64,000 nucleotides of DNA. It comes from Tumebacillus flagellatus (GTDB taxonomy: Bacteria > Bacillota > Bacilli > Tumebacillales > Tumebacillaceae). The DNA lies in NCBI RefSeq assembly GCF_000714935.1, contig NZ_JMIR01000031.1, positions 62,001 to 126,000 of the forward strand. The letters are read 5' to 3'. Within the stretch, counting starts at the first letter, position 1, and every line of letters starts with the position of its first letter. This document shows positions 37,890 through 45,802 of the stretch, piece by piece. The translations under genes and the position numbers were made by a program. The notes under the pieces were generated by a model. The model saw only the letters and a list, made by a program, of their open reading frames with translations, was not told where the DNA came from and ran no database searches.

Positions 37890-38825
37890 ATGAGGAGTTT
37901 TTCTACCGGGATGATCACCGGACTTCTGGCGGCCGCAGTCGTTCTGTCCGGTTGCGGAGAGTCGGACAGCAAACTGAACCGCTTCCAAGGCATGGCCTAC
38001 TCCCCCGACGCCACAACGCTCTACCTCGCCACCGACAACGGCATCTTGCGCTACAGCGACGAAACCGGCTGGGTGCAGCCGGAGACCCGGCAATCGATCT
38101 CCGGATTCGCCGCCATGCAAAACGCGCTCTACGTCGGCAGCGACGGTCTGAAAAAAAGCACCGACGGCGGCCGCACGTTCCAAGACCTCGGCGCAAGCGG
38201 CGTCCACTTCGACTTCCTCGCCGCTTCCCTGCACGGTCACGCGATCTACGCGTGGGTCAACACCGACCAGCCTCCGCTGGAGAAAGGGCTCAACTACACC
38301 CAAGACGAGGGCAAGACTTGGACGCACGCCGCAACCATCGGCTTGGAGAATGAAAAGATCCTCTGCCTCACCGTGCACCCAGACGATGACCGCTACGTCG
38401 GCGTCGGCACCGAGAGAGGCATGTCCCTCTCCGATGACCGCGGCGAGCATTTCAACATCGGCTATCCCGACAGACAGATGGAGCAGATGCCCGTCACCGC
38501 GCTGACGTTTGACGCGTACACCTCTTCGATCCCCGTGCTCGCCGCCCCCTATCAAGGCAAGCCGCAAGTGATCATCGGGCCGTTCGACCCGAAATTGTAC
38601 ATCTCCAGCATGAAAGGCACGCCGGAATTCTGGAACCAGCCGATGAAGCCGCTGTACCAACTGAGCACGGGCGACGAAGCGGTGCAACTGCTCAGCACGA
38701 AGTCGTCACCCTACGACTACACCATCGCCACGAAGCAGGGCGACCTCATCCGCCTCTCTCTCAAATCCAGCGCCTTCCCGCAGAAACTGATCGACCACGG
38801 CACCCTCCGCAACGGAAAAAACTAA
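37890..38825 (+). CDS. beta-propeller-like lipoprotein (sialidase/VPS10-type repeats)
   Basis: A 311-residue lipoprotein with a signal and lipobox VVLSGC at about residues 17-22. The rest resembles the BNR/sialidase-like propeller seen in F510_1955-type proteins: MAYSPDATTLYLATDNGILR, ALYVGSDGLKKSTDGGRTFQDLG, YTQDEGKTWTHAA and VGTERGMSLSDDRGEHF are repeated blades with Asp-box-like S-x-D-x-G-x-T/H-W/F. It sits outside the membrane; ligand unknown. ATG at 37890 follows GAGGAAGGA. Confidence 0.75.
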   Translation: MRSFSTGMITGLLAAAVVLSGCGESDSKLNRFQGMAYSPDATTLYLATDNGILRYSDETGWVQPETRQSISGFAAMQNALYVGSDGLKKSTDGGRTFQDLGASGVHFDFLAASLHGHAIYAWVNTDQPPLEKGLNYTQDEGKTWTHAATIGLENEKILCLTVHPDDDRYVGVGTERGMSLSDDRGEHFNIGYPDRQMEQMPVTALTFDAYTSSIPVLAAPYQGKPQVIIGPFDPKLYISSMKGTPEFWNQPMKPLYQLSTGDEAVQLLSTKSSPYDYTIATKQGDLIRLSLKSSAFPQKLIDHGTLRNGKN

Positions 38826-38876
38826 CCCGTCACGCACCCCGCGCCGAATCAACCGGCAGAGCGTCTCCTCTGGAAC

Positions 38877-39026
38877 TCGAACCAGCACGTCACCTCGCGT
38901 CCAATAGCAAAAGGCCAGGCATCTCACCCCGTCCTTTTTTCCAACGGTACATCGAACCTGCACGTCTCCTCGCGCTTCAATAGAAAAAGGCCGGGCATCT
39001 CGCCCCGGCCTATTTGTCCAGCGGTG
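38877..39026. repeat. tandem 75-bp imperfect repeat containing a terminator hairpin
   Basis: Copy 1 (38877-38951) and copy 2 (38952-39026) align over their length (TCGAACC-GCACGTC-CCTCGCG...CAATAG-AAAAGGCC...). Each carries a hairpin. The copy-2 stem is perfect (GGCCGGG / CCCGGCC); in copy 1 it has decayed. The first 50 nt of the gap (38826-38876) hold nothing recognisable. Confidence 0.8.
38984..39015 (-). terminator. intrinsic terminator of the 110-residue gene
   Basis: Minus-strand GGCCGGGG CGAGAT GCCCGGCC TTTTT, ten bases after the stop codon; lies in copy 2 of the 75-bp repeat. Confidence 0.78.
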
Positions 39027-39359
39027 TTATCGGTTTTGTTGTTCGTTCGGGTCGTGCTGCCCGTCCGGCTCATAGTTTTGATCCAACGCCGCCAAATCGG
39101 CTTGCAGTTGTTCCAAAACTTTGTCGCCGTTGATCTGCTCGGTCTGGGTGACGTCGTGCATCGGGTGCATGAACATCCCGCTGTTCGCTTGCGTCAACGC
39201 CAGCGCTTCGGCATTCTCAATCGGTTCGGTGACATACTGACGGTTATCGGTCGACGCGTCCCCCGAGAGGTTTGCGACTTGGTAGTTCGGATCGTCGCTC
39301 AGCCGCAGTTGCTTCTGGTTGGTAAAATCCTTGAAGCTTTGCTTTTCCCCTTTTGTCAC
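39027..39359 (-). CDS. hypothetical 110-residue hydrophilic protein
   Basis: A Gln/Asn/Asp-rich soluble protein with no signal or membrane helix. Segments such as FKDFTNQKQLRLSDDPNY and TEPIENAEALALTQANSG look ordered; the C-terminus (EPDGQHDPNEQQNR) is disordered. I do not recognise it. Start is GTG at 39359 with GGGGGC upstream. Its perfect terminator supports that it is a real gene. Confidence 0.55.
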   Translation of the reverse strand: MTKGEKQSFKDFTNQKQLRLSDDPNYQVANLSGDASTDNRQYVTEPIENAEALALTQANSGMFMHPMHDVTQTEQINGDKVLEQLQADLAALDQNYEPDGQHDPNEQQNR

Positions 39360-39416
39360 GTGGCAAGCCCCCTTTGACCAATGGTCTTGTCGTAGGTTGC
39401 CCCGTGACGCCGTCCG

Positions 39417-40079
39417 TCATGCTTCCGCCTGTTTGTCCGCCTCGTCCAACAGGCGCTGCAGCATGTTCCGCCAGTTGTCGGCAAGCGCCGGCACCGCCAG
39501 GATCTTGCGCAGAGCTGCTGTATTTTTCTTATCATGATAGACAGTGTGCAGGCAGAAACTAGCGGTAACTTCCCGCGGATCGCGCTCCACCAACATGACT
39601 TGGCTGTCCTTCGCGATGCGCCCTTCCTGCAACGTGCGGAAAAAGTACCCGCTCTTCGCCTGCAACGCCGTCTGCTGGAACAGACCGTTCACGTCCAGCT
39701 TCAAGTCGATCATCTTGCAGGGAATCCGCGCTTGCGTCACCTGCACGACCGCGTCGCCGATTCGGTAGATGTCGCCGATGCACACATCGTCCTCCGTCAA
39801 GCCTTGGAGCGTCAAATTCTCACCGAACGCCCCCGGCGGCAACTCGACGCCAAACTGCTCGTTCCAATGCGCGTAATGCTCATGCGGATAGACACACACG
39901 GTACGCGCTTCGCCGCCGTGGAAATTGGGATTCGCCACATCGTTGCCTTCCAAACGCTCAAACGACAGAAACAGCGGAGTGTCCGCCGGCTCCTTGCAGA
40001 TGCCGGTCATTTCTTCCCGCGCTCCAAACGTCACGCGCTTCGGCTCCCCTGTAAAAAACCCCGTGATCGCGATGCTCAT
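39417..40079 (-). CDS. MOSC domain protein (YiiM-like)
   Basis: A 220-residue protein with a MOSC domain (conserved Cys in QARIPCKMIDL, about residue 121, plus NFHGGEARTVCVYPHEHY and GAFGENLTLQGL) and a C-terminal three-helix domain. MOSC proteins handle molybdenum cofactor or sulfur, and YiiM-type members reduce N-hydroxylated substrates with Moco. The ATG at 40079 overlaps the stop of the VOC gene by 4 nt, so the two are coupled. Confidence 0.85.
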   Translation of the reverse strand: MSIAITGFFTGEPKRVTFGAREEMTGICKEPADTPLFLSFERLEGNDVANPNFHGGEARTVCVYPHEHYAHWNEQFGVELPPGAFGENLTLQGLTEDDVCIGDIYRIGDAVVQVTQARIPCKMIDLKLDVNGLFQQTALQAKSGYFFRTLQEGRIAKDSQVMLVERDPREVTASFCLHTVYHDKKNTAALRKILAVPALADNWRNMLQRLLDEADKQAEA

Positions 40080-40441
40080 ACCTGCGTGAACTCCAATCGG
40101 TTGCCCCACGGATCGCTCACGAAGAAGCGGATCACGCCCGGAATCTCGTCGTTGTCCTTGATCTCAATTCCCTGCTCCAACAAAAACGCACGCAACGCTC
40201 CGATCTCCTGCACCGCGAACGCCGGGTGCGCTTTCTTCGCCGGAGCGAACGGCTCTTCCACGCCGATGTGCAATTGCTGAGCTCCACACTGGAACCAGCA
40301 GCCTCCGCGCACTTTCAACTTCTCCGGCTTCTCCCGCTCTTCCATGCCCAGCAACCCGCCGTAGAAACGGCGCACTTCGTCCTCGACGCCCTTGGGCACC
40401 GCGACTTGCACGTGATCGATCCCCGCATATTTGAAACTCAT
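40076..40441 (-). CDS. VOC family (glyoxalase/bleomycin-resistance fold) protein
   Basis: A 121-residue VOC protein. It has a first half DHVQVAVPKG...RRFYGGLLGM and a second half HPAFAVQEIGALRAFL...RFFVSDPWGNRLEF. Metal ligands His (in DHVQVA) and Glu (in LEF) are present. The substrate cannot be told. ATG at 40441 lies 9 nt after GGAGG; an ATG two codons earlier is too close. It is coupled to the MOSC gene. Confidence 0.82.
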   Translation of the reverse strand: MSFKYAGIDHVQVAVPKGVEDEVRRFYGGLLGMEEREKPEKLKVRGGCWFQCGAQQLHIGVEEPFAPAKKAHPAFAVQEIGALRAFLLEQGIEIKDNDEIPGVIRFFVSDPWGNRLEFTQV

Positions 40442-40504
40442 CTGCATTCCCCTCCAGTCAGAATCTTCCATACTCAATAGCCTCATTGTACTCCTGTTGC
40501 GCCC

Positions 40505-41104
40505 TTACAGCCAACCTTTTTCCTCGGCGATGCGGACGGCTTCGACGCGGTTTTTCGCGCCTACCTTATGAAGGATTTCCGAGACGTAATTGCGCACGGT
40601 GCCTTCGGAGAGGAACAGCTTTCCGGCGATGTCGGCGGTGGATAAGCCCTTTCCCGCCAGCGCCAACACGTCGCGTTCGCGCTCGGTCAGCGGGTTGGGC
40701 TCGTCCCAGACGGCCATCGCCAGTTCCGGGGCGAGAACCCGCCCGCCGCCGTGCACTTTGCGCAGGGCCTTCGCCAATTCTTCCACCGGCGCGTCCTTCA
40801 GCAAGTAGCCGCTGACGCCGGCACGCAACGCCCGTTGCAAATAACCGGGACGGGCAAACGTGGTCAAGATCACGATGCGGGTGGCAAGCGCGGCTTCCTT
40901 GATTCGTTCCGCGACGTCGAGTCCGCTCAGCCCCGGCATCTCGATGTCGAGCAAGCAGATGTCGGGAGCGAGCTCTTGGATTTTCGCCCACGCCTCGGTG
41001 CCGGTGGGGGCTTCGGCGATCACGTCGATGTCGTCTTCCAAATTGAGCAGGGCCGCGAGCGCTCCCCGCACCATGCCTTGGTCTTCTGCAAGCAAGATGC
41101 GCAT
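40505..41104 (-). CDS. NarL/LuxR-family response regulator (DesR/YvfU-like)
   Basis: A 199-residue regulator. The receiver has EDQGMVRGAL, phospho-acceptor Asp in CLLDIEMPGLSG (about 54) and Lys in LLKDAP. The LuxR helix-turn-helix is LTERERDVLALAGKGLSTADIA...VRNYVSEIL. It is the last gene of a four-gene operon of ABC ATPase, permease, kinase and regulator, the same order as yvfR-yvfS-yvfT-yvfU in B. subtilis. Possible binding sites are the palindromes at 43968-43995. Confidence 0.92.
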   Translation of the reverse strand: MRILLAEDQGMVRGALAALLNLEDDIDVIAEAPTGTEAWAKIQELAPDICLLDIEMPGLSGLDVAERIKEAALATRIVILTTFARPGYLQRALRAGVSGYLLKDAPVEELAKALRKVHGGGRVLAPELAMAVWDEPNPLTERERDVLALAGKGLSTADIAGKLFLSEGTVRNYVSEILHKVGAKNRVEAVRIAEEKGWL

Positions 41105-41108
41105 GAAG

Positions 41109-42239
41109 TCAGTCTCCTTTCTGACCGGATATGATATGCGGCAGCGTCACCGTCAACGCCGCGCCGCCGTTCGGCGCGGTTTCCAGGTGCAGAGTTCCGC
41201 CGACCACATCGACGCGTTGGCGCATGCCGAGCAATCCGTGCCCGTTTCCTTTTTCTTTCCAACCCCGTCCGTCGTCGACGATACGCATGATCGTGCCCGC
41301 CGCGTCGTCTTGCAACGTGACCCGGCAGATCCTGGCGCGGCTGTGCCGCACGACGTTCGTGACCGCTTCCCGCAAGCACAGCGCCAGAATCGAACTGGTC
41401 GACGTGTTCAAGCGGAGTTCTTCCAGCGTTCCGTGCACATGCAATTCGATGTGTGCGGCGTCGAGGATGCGCCGGATGTTTTGCAGCTCGTCCGGGAGCG
41501 AGATCATGTGCATGTTGGCGACCAGTTCGCGCACTTGCGAGAGCGCGGCGCGCGAGGCGGTCTGCACGTCGCGCATCTCGCGGGCGGCGCGCTCCGGGTC
41601 GCGCACGGCGAGCTTCTCGGCAAGCTCGCTCTTGAGCGTGATCATCGAGAGCGCATGCCCCATCGTGTCGTGCAGGTCGCGGGCGATCCGCTGGCGTTCC
41701 GCGTGCTTGCTCAAGTGCTCGATTTGCGCGTTGGCCGCTTGCAGTTCCTCGTTCTGCTCCTTCCAGATGCGCATCGCCCGCATGCTGAACGGAAACATGA
41801 TATTGGTCAGATAAAACGGAATCAACGAGAAGATATCCCCCCATTGCCCCTGACCCTCCGCGATCAGAATCGCAACGGTGACGGCAACCAGCATCGCGAT
41901 GAGCGATCCCCACATGCGTTTCTTGGACTGCATAAACCCGATGACACTTCCGCAGAAGAACGTCATGTAGCAAAAGTTCTCGTTGTAAAAAGCCACCCAC
42001 ACGCAGACGATCAGCACTTGCACCGGCAAGAACACGGTGCCCTTCCACGGCTTCTCCTCCGCCCAAAACGACTCCCGATACGCAATCAGAAAAAGCAACG
42101 ACAACGAAAGCCCGAGGAGAGCTTTCGTCGTCGTGTCTGAAAAATGAAGCAGGTTATAAACTCCCAGCACCCAATAGATCAAGTTGAAGTAGATAAACTT
42201 CCCGACCCGTTTTGGGAAAAATTCAAACTTTCCAATCAT
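41109..42239 (-). CDS. sensor histidine kinase (HisKA_3, DesK/YvfT-like)
   Basis: A 376-residue kinase with about five membrane helices (residues 12-155) and little extracytoplasmic sequence, so the signal is probably sensed within the membrane. The phospho-acceptor is in RQRIARDLHDTMGHALSMI (about 196) and the ATPase has a CLREAVTNVVRHSRA N-box and GHGLLGMRQRV G-box. The ATG overlaps the permease stop by 4 nt; the regulator follows 4 nt later. Confidence 0.92.
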   Translation of the reverse strand: MIGKFEFFPKRVGKFIYFNLIYWVLGVYNLLHFSDTTTKALLGLSLSLLFLIAYRESFWAEEKPWKGTVFLPVQVLIVCVWVAFYNENFCYMTFFCGSVIGFMQSKKRMWGSLIAMLVAVTVAILIAEGQGQWGDIFSLIPFYLTNIMFPFSMRAMRIWKEQNEELQAANAQIEHLSKHAERQRIARDLHDTMGHALSMITLKSELAEKLAVRDPERAAREMRDVQTASRAALSQVRELVANMHMISLPDELQNIRRILDAAHIELHVHGTLEELRLNTSTSSILALCLREAVTNVVRHSRARICRVTLQDDAAGTIMRIVDDGRGWKEKGNGHGLLGMRQRVDVVGGTLHLETAPNGGAALTVTLPHIISGQKGD

Positions 42240-42985
42240 GCGGCAACCGCTTCCTGTCGTTTGGAGATTCCTCCCCATACTAGCACAAACAGGATCAAGT
42301 ACGCACCCGTCACCGCGAAGTCCTGCCAGGCGACATCAACTCCCGACACGATGTTCCACGGCACATGGCCGATGCGGTACGACGGCAACCATTCCGCCAA
42401 TTTGCGCAGCGTATCCGGGAACGCTTGCACCGGCGTCCACAACCCTCCGAGGAACGAGAGCGCCAATTGAATCCCGACCGCCGCGAGCGGAGCCGCCTCC
42501 GCGCCGAGCAGCACGGCGATCAAACCGCCAAGCGAGAGGAACACCAGCGACCCGAACAGAATCGAGAGCGCGCAAGACACCCACTGTGATGCGCTTAGGT
42601 CCACGTTCTCCGTAAAGTGACCGACGAGGAACATGATCACGATCAAGGCGAGGTTGATCCCCAACTGCGCAATCATTTTCGAGGACAGATAGCCCCAAGC
42701 GGGAGCGGGCGTCGTGTGCAACAGGCGGTACCACCCCAGCTTGCGTTCTTGCGCCAACGTGTTGGCAAGTTGCGAAACGGAACCCATCAGCACGCCGTAG
42801 ACGGTCATCGACATCAGCAGATAGGCGCTCCATTGCGCCCCGCCGATCTGCATCGCAGGGCCGTATTGCGTCACGAACAGGAAGTAAAACCCCAGCGGCA
42901 TCAACAGCGCGAAAAACACAAACTTGCGATTGCGCAGCGTCCGCACCATTTCCGATTTGATTTGCATCCCCAAAGCCTTCATCAT
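42236..42985 (-). CDS. ABC-2 type transporter permease (YvfS-like)
   Basis: A 249-residue protein with six membrane helices of the ABC-2 type. Features are LRNRKFVFFALLMPLGFY near the N-terminus and GGLWTPVQAFPDTLRKLAEWLPSYR near the C-terminus, typical of ABC-2 permeases. With the preceding ATPase it forms an exporter. ATG at 42985 overlaps the ATPase stop (ATGATGA). Confidence 0.88.
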   Translation of the reverse strand: MMKALGMQIKSEMVRTLRNRKFVFFALLMPLGFYFLFVTQYGPAMQIGGAQWSAYLLMSMTVYGVLMGSVSQLANTLAQERKLGWYRLLHTTPAPAWGYLSSKMIAQLGINLALIVIMFLVGHFTENVDLSASQWVSCALSILFGSLVFLSLGGLIAVLLGAEAAPLAAVGIQLALSFLGGLWTPVQAFPDTLRKLAEWLPSYRIGHVPWNIVSGVDVAWQDFAVTGAYLILFVLVWGGISKRQEAVAA

Positions 42986-43887
42986 GATGCCTTCACCCCT
43001 TCTCCCGTTTCGGTCAGCGAGCGGAAGACGTCTTCCAAACCGCCGCCCTTGACTTCGATGTCCTGCACGTCCAACCCGTTGCGCACGATCGCAAACAGCG
43101 CGGCGTCCGAATCGCTGACTTGCAGGCGCACTTGGCGTCCGCTTCGTTCGATGCGGTCCACGCCCGGCAGTTGCTGCAAGAGCGCGTCGGTCGTTCTGTC
43201 GCCTGCGCGGAACGTGATGAAGCGCTTGCCCAGTGCGTTTTTTAACTCGCCGGGGGTGCCGTCCGCCGTGATGCGGCCGTTCGCGATCACGACGACACGG
43301 TCGGAGATCGCGTCCGCTTCCTCTAGGTAGTGCGTGGTCAAGAGGATCGTCTTGCCTTGGTTCGCGAATTCGCGCAGATGCTCCCAAAACAGCGTGCGCG
43401 ACGAGACGTCCATGCCGACCGTCGGCTCGTCGAGGAACAGCACGTCCGGGTTGCCCGCCATCGCCAGCGCGAAGTTCAAACGGCGTTGCAGCCCGCCGGA
43501 GAGCGCGGTGCCCATCGTTTTGGCGTGTTCGTGCAGGCCGGCGATCTCCAGCAGCTTGTCGGTGGTCAGCGGTTTTTCGTAGAAGCTGCGGAACAGCTCG
43601 ATCGTCTCGCGCACGTTCAAGCGCTCGATGGCGCTGACTTCTTGGAGCATCGCGCCGACGCGCTGGCGGGTGCGGGCGTCGCGCGGGTCGCCGCCGAGCA
43701 AGCGGATCGTGCCGGACGTCGGTTTAAGCAGGCCCAGCATCAGCGAGACCGTCGTCGTTTTGCCCGCGCCGTTCGGGCCGAGCAGCGAAAGCACGGTGCC
43801 GGGTTCCACGGTGAGCGAAAGATCTTCCACGGCGTTTTTCGAGCCGAACGATTTGCGAACGTTTTGCAGGTCTAACACGTGTTTCAT
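42982..43887 (-). CDS. ABC transporter ATP-binding protein (YvfR-like)
   Basis: A 301-residue ATPase. Walker A is GPNGAGKTTT (about residue 38), the signature is ALSGGLQRRL (Leu replaces the usual Gln after GG), Walker B is VLFLDEPTVGMD, and the switch is LTTHY. A C-terminal domain of about 80 residues follows the ATPase core. First gene of the exporter/two-component operon; likely substrate is an antimicrobial or lipid. Confidence 0.92.
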   Translation of the reverse strand: MKHVLDLQNVRKSFGSKNAVEDLSLTVEPGTVLSLLGPNGAGKTTTVSLMLGLLKPTSGTIRLLGGDPRDARTRQRVGAMLQEVSAIERLNVRETIELFRSFYEKPLTTDKLLEIAGLHEHAKTMGTALSGGLQRRLNFALAMAGNPDVLFLDEPTVGMDVSSRTLFWEHLREFANQGKTILLTTHYLEEADAISDRVVVIANGRITADGTPGELKNALGKRFITFRAGDRTTDALLQQLPGVDRIERSGRQVRLQVSDSDAALFAIVRNGLDVQDIEVKGGGLEDVFRSLTETGEGVKAS

Positions 43888-43967
43888 GGTGGAGTTCCTT
43901 CCTTTCTGTCTGGTGTTTCCTTGGTTCCATCATATGACATTCTGCCGTCGGGCAAGCAGTAGAGTCC

Positions 43968-43995
43968 GTCATGACTCCAAGGTGACAATTGTCAT
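43968..43995. promoter_or_regulatory. two palindromes upstream of the ABC/two-component operon
   Basis: GTCATGAC (43968-43975) and TGACAATTGTCA (43984-43995) are both perfect palindromes and lie 80-108 nt upstream of the operon start, a position suited to an activator. They may bind the LuxR-type regulator encoded at the end of the operon. Confidence 0.4.
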
Positions 43996-43997
43996 GA

Positions 43998-44029
43998 AAA
44001 AAAGACCCCGTCGGCGACAGGGTCTTGGT
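43998..44029 (-). terminator. intrinsic terminator after FhuF-like gene
   Basis: Minus-strand AAGACCC / GGGGTCTT stem followed by TTTTT, directly after the TAA stop at 44030. Confidence 0.78.
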
Positions 44030-44737
44030 TTAAGGCGCGGGTATCGGTTTGGGGAGCAACTCCGCCCGTTGTGCCATCGAGAGGCGCGGGCAGGTGTAAC
44101 AAGGGGTGCGTCCCTCGAATTTATACGCGAGGCAGCACGTTTGGCGCACGCGCGCCCAGCGCGGGGGCTCGGCGTCCTCGACGAACACTTTCTGGCAGGA
44201 ACAGGCGAGCGGCGGGGTTTTGTCCATGCCGGGGCAGGCCATCAGCGCTTCGAAGTCGCGCCGGGCGCGGTCTTGCAAGTCCGGGTCTTGCAAGAGCACG
44301 TCTTCGTAGAGCCAGCAGCCGTAGTTGCCGATGTTCCCCCAGAGCACGCGCAGAGAGACGCCGATCTCCGAAGCGATGCGCATCGACAAGCGGCCCAGAT
44401 TGTCGTCAAACAGCGCGCGAAAGACCTCGCTTCGCAAGCGGTCCTCTTCCTGCGCGTCATGCAGATTCACCATCCGCGTCTGCGGTGCGTGCAGTACCAC
44501 TTCGGCGGGCAGATCGTCTTCCAACACGATGTCGAGCGCTTCGGCGGGAGCGAGAATCCCGACGCGCAGGCGGGTCAGCGGGTTGAGCACGCTGCTGAGC
44601 AATTTGCCGCAATACCGCTTTTGAAACAGCGACGCGGCGGCGGCGAGGTCGTCTGTGCCAAGCCTCCGGGCGATGCTTTCGATATGATGTCGCAAGTGCG
44701 GGCCTTCCAACAGGTCGCAAACAGAAATCGTGGTCAT
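44030..44737 (-). CDS. FhuF-like ferric-siderophore reductase with [2Fe-2S] motif
   Basis: A 235-residue protein. Its C-terminal Cys pattern CC-x10-C-x2-C (CCLAYKFEGRTP-C-YT-C, about residues 206-221) is the FhuF-type [2Fe-2S] motif; an additional CSCQK precedes it. FhuF reduces ferric siderophores in the cytoplasm to release iron. ATG at 44737 follows GGAGAG. A Fur-box-like site lies 42-66 nt upstream, which fits iron control. Confidence 0.82.
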   Translation of the reverse strand: MTTISVCDLLEGPHLRHHIESIARRLGTDDLAAAASLFQKRYCGKLLSSVLNPLTRLRVGILAPAEALDIVLEDDLPAEVVLHAPQTRMVNLHDAQEEDRLRSEVFRALFDDNLGRLSMRIASEIGVSLRVLWGNIGNYGCWLYEDVLLQDPDLQDRARRDFEALMACPGMDKTPPLACSCQKVFVEDAEPPRWARVRQTCCLAYKFEGRTPCYTCPRLSMAQRAELLPKPIPAP

Positions 44738-44778
44738 CGGCGGCTCTCCTCTCTGAGTTTGAGATTATGCCGATCAGT

Positions 44779-44803
44779 TGATTTTCATTCTCAATGATAA
44801 TCA
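44779..44803. promoter_or_regulatory. Fur-box-like operator
   Basis: On the minus strand TGATTATCATTGAGAATGAAAATCA (shown here as arms TGATTaTCATT and AATGaAAATCA) forms a near-palindromic 25-bp site matching overlapping 7-1-7 Fur boxes. It lies between the divergent FhuF-like and SDR genes. Confidence 0.75.
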
Positions 44804-44896
44804 CCGCGCGCAGACTTGTCAATTTTAATAAAAGCGGGGGGATTGGGGAAGTTTTTAGAAAGACTGGAGACACACGGAACAGGGAGGTTTTTTCAG

Positions 44897-45760
44897 ATGG
44901 CGGATCAAAGCAAGCAAGCGTTCCCCCCGCAGCATCAGAATCAGCAACCGGGCATCGAGTCGGAGATGACCCCGCGCCCAAAGTTTGAGAACCGAAACTA
45001 CAACGCATCCGGAAAACTGGCGGGCAAAGCCGCGCTGATCACCGGCGGAGACAGCGGGATCGGACGGGCGGTGGCGGTGCTGTACGCCAAAGAGGGCGCG
45101 GACGTCGCGATCGTCTATTTGAACGAGCACGGCGACGCCGAAGAGACGAAGCGCGCCGTGGAAGCGGAAGGCCGTCGCTGCGTGCTGCTGTCAGGCGACG
45201 CGGGTGACGAGACGTTTTGCCAAGACGCGGTGGCGTCTGTCGTTCAAGCGTTTGGCAAACTGGACGTGCTGGTCAACAACTGCGCCGAACAGCATCCGCA
45301 AAAAAGCCTGCACGAGATCACGGCCCAGCAGATGGAGCGGACGTTTCGGACGAATATCTTCTCGTTCTTCCACATGAGCAAAGCGGCGTTGCCGCATCTG
45401 AAGACAGGCAGCGCCATCGTGAACACGGCGTCGGTGACCGCGTATCACGGGCACAAGGAACTGATCGACTACTCCGCGACCAAGGGAGCGGTCGTGACGT
45501 TCACCCGTTCGTTGTCGTTGACGCTCGCCGACAAGGGCATCCGCGTCAACGGCGTTGCCCCCGGCCCGATCTGGACGCCGTTGATTCCGTCGACGTTCAC
45601 CGCCGAGCAAGTGGCGTCGTTTGGCACGACCACGCCGATGAAGCGGGCGGGTCAACCGGAGGAAGTGGCGACGGCGTACGTGTTTTTGGCGTCGGACGAC
45701 GCGTCGTACGTGACGGGGCAGATCCTGCACGTCAACGGCGGGGAGATCGTGAACGGATAA
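44897..45760 (+). CDS. SDR family oxidoreductase (YhdF/YdaD-like)
   Basis: A 287-residue short-chain dehydrogenase with the 40-residue polar N-terminal extension typical of this subgroup (FPPQHQNQQPGIE...). NAD(P)-binding loop GGDSGIGRA, catalytic Ser in NTASVTAYHGH, and YSATKGA (Tyr-x3-Lys) are present. The usual NNAG reads NNCA. Such proteins are general-stress dehydrogenases of unknown substrate. ATG at 44897 lies 9 nt after GGAGG. It is divergent from the FhuF-like gene across the Fur site. Confidence 0.85.
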   Translation: MADQSKQAFPPQHQNQQPGIESEMTPRPKFENRNYNASGKLAGKAALITGGDSGIGRAVAVLYAKEGADVAIVYLNEHGDAEETKRAVEAEGRRCVLLSGDAGDETFCQDAVASVVQAFGKLDVLVNNCAEQHPQKSLHEITAQQMERTFRTNIFSFFHMSKAALPHLKTGSAIVNTASVTAYHGHKELIDYSATKGAVVTFTRSLSLTLADKGIRVNGVAPGPIWTPLIPSTFTAEQVASFGTTTPMKRAGQPEEVATAYVFLASDDASYVTGQILHVNGGEIVNG

Positions 45761-45798
45761 AAAAAGACTCGGCCCGCGAAGGGTCGAGTCTTTTTTGA
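45761..45798. terminator. bidirectional intrinsic terminator
   Basis: AAAAGACTCG / CGAGTCTTTT with T-runs both ways, between the convergent SDR and SLH genes. Confidence 0.83.
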
Positions 45799-45802
45799 AG
45801 AA

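Noticed and set aside
38877-39026. CRISPR-like repeat
   Set aside because: Only two adjacent imperfect 75-bp copies with no spacers; each contains a terminator hairpin.
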